DNA of 64,000 nucleotides. It comes from Paenalcaligenes hominis_A (GTDB taxonomy: Bacteria > Pseudomonadota > Gammaproteobacteria > Burkholderiales > Burkholderiaceae_B). Positions 61,516 through 64,000 of the stretch are shown piece after piece. Location: NCBI RefSeq assembly GCF_041359055.1, contig NZ_JBGJKZ010000003.1, positions 434,001 to 498,000 of the forward strand, read 5' to 3'. The notes under the pieces are model-generated. The model did no database searches. It saw only the letters and a list, made by a program, of their open reading frames with translations, and had not been told where the DNA came from. The first letter of the stretch is position 1. The number at the start of each line of letters is the position of its first letter. The translations under genes were made by a program, and so were the position numbers.

Positions 61516-62432
61516 CTGTTTTGTCCTAACTCAGTAAAGCGCAATAAATGATTGGCTAGTTTTTGTGCTACTGGGGTAAGAGGTTTGTCTCGTCGTTGGA
61601 CTAAATAAATACGGTTGATGCTAGGGGCCTCTGCCGTATTTATAACAGTGAAATGTTCTGAGGGAAACTGCGGTTGACCAAGCATGACCTCGGGTAATAA
61701 ACATAAGCAATCAGTGTTTTGTACTATGGATACTGAAGATAATAGAGAAAAACAATCAATACCCACCTTAGGCACTTTTAGTTGGTGTTTTGCAAACAGC
61801 TGACTAATTAAGGGGGCATGTTCTGCTCCAGAGCTTACGTGCACCCACTCAGCCTCTGAAAGTTGGTGTAAATGCGTTGATTTTTCCAAAGGATGACCTT
61901 TACGACAAATGATACGCATTTGAATGTCTACCAAAGGAGTACTGATGAACTCTTTATTTGGTAGTGGTGTATAGATGGGAACTAAAGCGAGATCAATTTC
62001 AGCAGAGCGTAGTTGCTTAACTGCCATGGTTTGAAGTGCTTCAAAAATACGAATTGTGGTGTTGGGGAACTCTCTTCTAAAGTTACGAATAGCTCTAGGA
62101 GCGATTTGAATAGCGGCAGCAGGAGAAACGGAAATTTGTACATGACTATCAAGCTCGCCACGCATTTGTTTAATTTCAGAAACAGCTGATTCAACCTCAT
62201 TAAGAATAGTAATACTGCGCTCTTGAAACGCTCGGCCGAAGTCTGTGAGCTCAATACCTTTGGTACCACGCGTAAAAAGCGAAACACCTAAATCATCCTC
62301 TAGCCCTTTTAACGCCTTAGAAATCGCTGGTTGAGTTAAGTTCAAACGGCGTGCTGCAGCCCGAATGCTACCCGCCTCAACAGTAGCTAGGAATGTGCGT
62401 ATTGCTTGAAATTTTAGGTTTATTGGATTCAT
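61512..62432 (-). CDS. LysR-type regulator (TsaR/CbbR-like), convergent with the sulfatase operon
   Basis: A 306-aa LysR protein. The helix-turn-helix region is IRTFLATVEAGSIRAAARRL and NLTQPAISKALKGLEDDLGV; the effector domain begins near residue 95 (HVQISVSPAAAIQIAPRAIR). ATG 62432 gives the usual short N-terminus; the frame continues upstream to 62498, overlapping the next LysR gene, so a longer form is possible. It is probably the regulator of the ALDH-TRAP-sulfatase-SDR operon that ends against it. Confidence 0.85.
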   Translation of the reverse strand: MNPINLKFQAIRTFLATVEAGSIRAAARRLNLTQPAISKALKGLEDDLGVSLFTRGTKGIELTDFGRAFQERSITILNEVESAVSEIKQMRGELDSHVQISVSPAAAIQIAPRAIRNFRREFPNTTIRIFEALQTMAVKQLRSAEIDLALVPIYTPLPNKEFISTPLVDIQMRIICRKGHPLEKSTHLHQLSEAEWVHVSSGAEHAPLISQLFAKHQLKVPKVGIDCFSLLSSVSIVQNTDCLCLLPEVMLGQPQFPSEHFTVINTAEAPSINRIYLVQRRDKPLTPVAQKLANHLLRFTELGQNS

Positions 62433-62473
62433 AACGGAGTTATCAAATAGAGGGCTAAGCGTGGTGAAGCTGA

Positions 62474-63358
62474 TTAGGTACTCAAACCCAACACCCACTC
62501 CTTAAACGCCACCAATGCAGGTAGGGTGGCGTGTTGGGGTGGGTAGACCAAGTAATAGCTGCGTTGGCTTTGTCGGGGTGTGCCTATAGCCAGCAGCTCG
62601 CCTCGAGCAATGTCATCTTTAACTAAAATATGCGGTACTAGGCCAACGCCTAAACCGGCATGGACGGCTTGCGTCAGGTGCGAGGTCAGCTCAAAACTGG
62701 GGCCTGGGCCCATGGTGTTCGGATCAAGCCCGTTGTACAAAAACCAGTCGTGCCAGGCTTCGGGGTTGCTGGCTACGGTCAATAGACTTTGTTGTGCTAC
62801 CCATTCAACTGACAGTTCATGGGGTTGGGCTTTGTCAGGGCTAACAATAGCAATTAGCTGCTCGTTTTGAATGGGGTGAGCAATCAAATTAGGCCAATTG
62901 CCCGAGCCTACTGTAATGGCCGCATCAATTTCCTGATCACTAAAATCCACTGGTCCAATACGTGAATGAATATGCAGGGTGATGTGTGCGTTGTGTGCAT
63001 AAAAATCATGCAAGCTAGGCAGTAGCCATTTTGAACCAAAAGTGGGTAGGGTGGCTAAATGCAAGGTGTGATCTCGTGTCTCCGAGGTAATTGCTTGCAG
63101 ACTAGCTCGTCGAATACTTGCCAACGCTTCTTTGATTTCCCCGTAGTATTTGCGTCCGGCAGGTGTTAGCTCGACTTGGCGGCCCACCCGTTGAAAAAGC
63201 TTAATACCTAGATGACGCTCGAGGTGTTGGATTTGTTTGCTGATGGCGCTTTGCGTTAGAAATAGTTCTTGGGCCGCCAAGGTATAGCTTTCATGCTTTG
63301 CGGCGGCCTCGAAGGCCACCAGCAAAGGCATAGAAGGGGTTAGTTGGCGTAGATTCAT
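62474..63358 (-). CDS. LysR-type regulator (GcvA-like)
   Basis: A 294-aa LysR protein of the GcvA subgroup: SMPLLVAFEAAAKHESYTLA, AQELFLTQSAISKQIQHLER for the DNA-binding domain, and LHLATLPTFGSKWLLPSLHD at the start of the effector domain. VHAGLGVGLVPHILVKDDIA is typical near the C-terminus. Its 3' end is only 41 nt before the next minus-strand LysR. The target genes are unknown. Confidence 0.87.
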   Translation of the reverse strand: MNLRQLTPSMPLLVAFEAAAKHESYTLAAQELFLTQSAISKQIQHLERHLGIKLFQRVGRQVELTPAGRKYYGEIKEALASIRRASLQAITSETRDHTLHLATLPTFGSKWLLPSLHDFYAHNAHITLHIHSRIGPVDFSDQEIDAAITVGSGNWPNLIAHPIQNEQLIAIVSPDKAQPHELSVEWVAQQSLLTVASNPEAWHDWFLYNGLDPNTMGPGPSFELTSHLTQAVHAGLGVGLVPHILVKDDIARGELLAIGTPRQSQRSYYLVYPPQHATLPALVAFKEWVLGLST

Positions 63359-63410
63359 AACCGTTTACTAAAGTGCGCGTAAAGCCTCGTTGTTTAGGGC
63401 GGGGCAAATG

Positions 63411-64000
63411 TCAAAGAATCGTGCCTGTTAATATCAACGCGGCCACCGAGAAATAAATGACCAGCCCCAGTACGTCGACCAGTGTTGCCACCAAGGGGGC
63501 AGAGGCACTGGCTGGGTCAAAGTTAAATCGTTGCAACAGAAAGGGCAGCATCGAACCCAGACTAGAACCAAAACAGACAATACCAATTAACGAGGCCCAA
63601 ATGGTAAAGCCCAGCAGCATATAGTGTTCGCCGTAGTCATAAATGCCCAGATGCTGCCATACAAAAATACGCAAAAAACCAATAGCGCCTAAACCAGTAC
63701 CCAAGATAATGCCGGTGGGGAATTCACGTAATATGACTCGCCACCAATCTTTTAATTTCACCTCGCCCAATGCTAAACCGCGAATTAAAAGCGATGTGGC
63801 CTGAGAGCCCGAGTTACCACCCGAGCTCATAATCAATGGAATAAACATAGCCAGTACCACGGCTTTTTCTAGTTCCATTTCATAAAATTGCATGGCACTA
63901 GCGGTAAGCATCTCACCCAAAAACAAGATAGCTAACCAGCCCCCGCGCTTGCGCACCATGGTGCCAAAGCTGGCATCTAAATACGGTTTACCAATGTGCT
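63411..64000 (-). CDS. mgtE: Magnesium transporter MgtE, C-terminal part (5' end beyond window)
   Basis: The frame runs open to the window edge (upstream codons read HIGKPYLDASFG). The visible ~196 residues are the five-segment membrane domain of MgtE: RGGWLAILFLGEMLTASAMQ, FIPLIMSSGGNSGSQATSLL, RGLALGEVKLKDWWRVILRE and DPASASAPLVATLVDVLGLV, with conserved acidic residues of the Mg2+ pore. The N-terminal magnesium-sensing and CBS domains lie outside. It ends just upstream of the GcvA-like gene start region. Confidence 0.92.
   Translation of the reverse strand, partial: HIGKPYLDASFGTMVRKRGGWLAILFLGEMLTASAMQFYEMELEKAVVLAMFIPLIMSSGGNSGSQATSLLIRGLALGEVKLKDWWRVILREFPTGIILGTGLGAIGFLRIFVWQHLGIYDYGEHYMLLGFTIWASLIGIVCFGSSLGSMLPFLLQRFNFDPASASAPLVATLVDVLGLVIYFSVAALILTGTIL

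Overview
The window looks like chromosomal DNA of a betaproteobacterium, most likely Burkholderiales, Alcaligenaceae-like. This is inferred from gene content (tsdBA-type cytochromes, a PilB-like MsrAB, TRAP and BenE transporters, many LysR regulators, RlmF, MgtE) and a moderate GC content judged by eye. No rRNA or dnaA locus is present, so the placement rests on gene families only.

Region by region. 1-6.5 kb: truncated benE, a thiosulfate dehydrogenase pair (tsdBA), a DUF4168 secreted protein, a Tat-exported PhoX phosphatase behind a well-formed Pho box, and a methyltransferase. 6.7-14.6 kb: HdeD-like membrane protein, a ribosome-hibernation pair (HPF plus a Balon/baeRF-like protein), gamma-carbonic anhydrase, an atypical kinase-fold protein, FUSC and BASS transporters, endonuclease I. 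14.6-24.2 kb: an AT-rich gap with DnaA-box-like motifs, MFS and DUF486 membrane proteins, rlmF, ychJ, a REC-GGDEF(degenerate)-EAL regulator, a FecR-domain protein, trifunctional MsrAB, an SDR. 24.2-31.5 kb: a leftward operon of response regulator, histidine kinase fused to a solute-binding domain, and a complete FbpABC/AfuABC-type ABC transporter, with a canonical Pho box inside it. 31.6-39.4 kb: LysR, fused HyuA-HyuB hydantoinase/oxoprolinase and a TRAP transporter. 39.5-46.4 kb: SDR remnant, MFS, small lipoprotein, methyltransferase, cold-shock protein, MgtC, a secreted protein and an acyltransferase.

The accessory region starts at a tRNA(CAT) at 46.58 kb. Two tandem units follow (46.65-49.11 and 49.11-50.78 kb). 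Each opens with a ~0.6-0.7 kb shared module that begins exactly at the tRNA 3' end, carries a different toxin-antitoxin pair on the minus strand, and closes with the same 40-bp sequence. No integrase is visible. A cytosine-5 methyltransferase/DUF4928 pair (probable restriction-modification) follows at 51.8-53.9 kb.

The right end (54.2-64 kb) has a YjfB-like protein, then an aldehyde dehydrogenase-TRAP-sulfatase-SDR operon with a convergent LysR gene. It reads as uptake and oxidation of a sulfate ester. A second LysR gene and a truncated mgtE close the window.

Most noteworthy: the tRNA-anchored tandem toxin-antitoxin units, the kinase/solute-binding-protein fusion beside its apparent paralogue, the HPF-Balon-like pair, and the sulfatase operon whose enzyme has an altered formylglycine motif.
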